This document shows, piece after piece, positions 63,430 through 64,000 of a stretch of DNA of 64,000 nucleotides. Below the pieces are notes generated by a model, which was not told the origin of the DNA, ran no database searches, and worked only from the letters and a program-made list of their open reading frames with translations. Source of the DNA: Pseudoalteromonas sp. DL-6 (GTDB lineage Bacteria > Pseudomonadota > Gammaproteobacteria > Enterobacterales > Alteromonadaceae); the NCBI RefSeq assembly GCF_004328665.1, contig NZ_CP019770.1:496001-560000 (forward strand). The letters run 5' to 3'. The first letter of the stretch is position 1, and each line of letters starts with the position of its first letter. The position numbers and the translations under genes were made by a program.

Positions 63430-64000
63430 ATGTTAAATGAGGAGAATTCACAGAAAATTGGCACTCTTTACGTTGTTGCCACCCCAATCGGCAATTATGA
63501 CGACTTAAGTCAGCGTGCAATCGCGACATTATCGCAGGTTGACTTAATCGCGGCTGAAGACACTCGCCATACTGGTAAGCTACTTAGCCACTTTGGTATT
63601 AAGGCTAAAACCTTTGCGTTACATGACCATAATGAAAAGCAAAAAGCGCAGCAAATTATCGACCAACTTAATCAAGGGTTAAATATTGCATTAGTTTCTG
63701 ATGCAGGCACACCCCTGATCAGTGATCCTGGTTATGCGGTGGTTAATTTATGTCGTGAGCAGGGCGCAAGTGTAACACCCGTGCCTGGTGCATGTGCTGC
63801 TATTACGGCGGTATGTTGTTCTGGGTTACCTACTGACCGTTTTCAATTTATTGGTTTTACACCTGCCAAAAGTAAAGCGCGCCAAGACTTTTTTATAGAT
63901 GCGGTTAACTCAAGTATTACCAGTATTATGTATGAAAGTACCCACCGTATTATGGCAAGCCTTGACGACTTAGAAGTAGCGCTAGGTAGTGAGCAGCAGG
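63430..64000 (+). CDS. rsmI: 16S rRNA (cytidine-1402-2'-O)-methyltransferase, 3' end outside window
   Basis: Start ATG 63430 with AGGAG upstream; the frame is open to the window end (about 190 residues). [57 protein letters not shown] and FIGFTPAK are RsmI motifs. It methylates C1402 of 16S rRNA. The 60-bp gap to lpoA must hold both divergent promoters. Confidence 0.96.
   Translation, partial: MLNEENSQKIGTLYVVATPIGNYDDLSQRAIATLSQVDLIAAEDTRHTGKLLSHFGIKAKTFALHDHNEKQKAQQIIDQLNQGLNIALVSDAGTPLISDPGYAVVNLCREQGASVTPVPGACAAITAVCCSGLPTDRFQFIGFTPAKSKARQDFFIDAVNSSITSIMYESTHRIMASLDDLEVALGSEQQ

Overview
The window looks like the chromosome of a marine gammaproteobacterium of the Pseudoalteromonas type (Alteromonadales). 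This rests on the A+T-rich sequence, the conserved blocks rplM-rpsI / petABC / sspAB and rsmI / lpoA-yraN-diaA-dolP, a large S8 protease with a GlyGly-CTERM-like tail, and the MipA / DUF3019 / two-component operon. No species can be fixed by reading alone.

Layout. 0-9.1 kb: the end of an aldehyde dehydrogenase gene, a PAS chemoreceptor followed by a PAS-GGDEF-EAL phosphodiesterase, then a minus-strand operon mipA-like / DUF3019 / response regulator / histidine kinase. 9.3-14.4 kb: one very large secreted subtilisin-like protease. 14.6-17.9 kb: a RAYT transposase with its REP hairpins, tRNA-His, an MscS channel and a DUF481 outer-membrane protein. 18.0-43.4 kb: a surface-polysaccharide locus. 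It has an OtnA/WbfF-like SLBB export protein, Wzz, a nearly complete legionaminic-acid (nonulosonic acid) pathway ending in a CMP-sugar synthetase, two Gfo/Idh/MocA oxidoreductases, an SGNH hydrolase, flippase, GT52 sialyltransferase-like enzyme, EpsG-type polymerase, GT2 and GT4 transferases, a PglC-like initiating transferase, a sugar N-formyltransferase with its aminotransferase and WbpM/PglF dehydratase, and GalU. 43.7-49.3 kb: hipBA, a small four-helix-bundle gene, a beta-CASP metallo-hydrolase and Ugd. 49.4-64 kb: housekeeping genes (ppaC, mutM, rplM-rpsI, petABC, sspAB, dolP, diaA, yraN, lpoA, rsmI), interrupted by repeat nests and two more four-helix-bundle genes.

The most unusual feature lies between the genes. 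Most long spacers are filled by repeat nests built from tandem heptanucleotides. The unit is always 7 bp but its sequence differs from place to place (CAACGGG, TGATAGC, TGACCGC, CAAGGTT, CCTTTAA, CCTCGAA, CCTAGAA, CCCGAAC). On the plus strand the nests tend to open with G-rich (GGTT/CGGG-like) heptamers on the left and close with C-rich (AACC-like) heptamers on the right, so their borders are inverted relative to each other. All three four-helix-bundle (S23 / 23S-intervening-sequence-protein family) genes lie inside such inverted heptamer borders. Several arrays start or end exactly at the stop codon of the neighbouring gene. Inside the nests are RAYT-type REP hairpins that begin with GTAG and show compensatory stem changes, a roughly 103-bp element with inverted CCACAG ends, and a reused terminator-like hairpin.

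Functionally, the central locus appears to build a Wzx/Wzy-type glycan. It would be started by a PglC-like transferase using a formylated 4-amino sugar and carry a legionaminic-acid-like residue added by the GT52 enzyme. Functions given for individual transferases are inferences from family and context.
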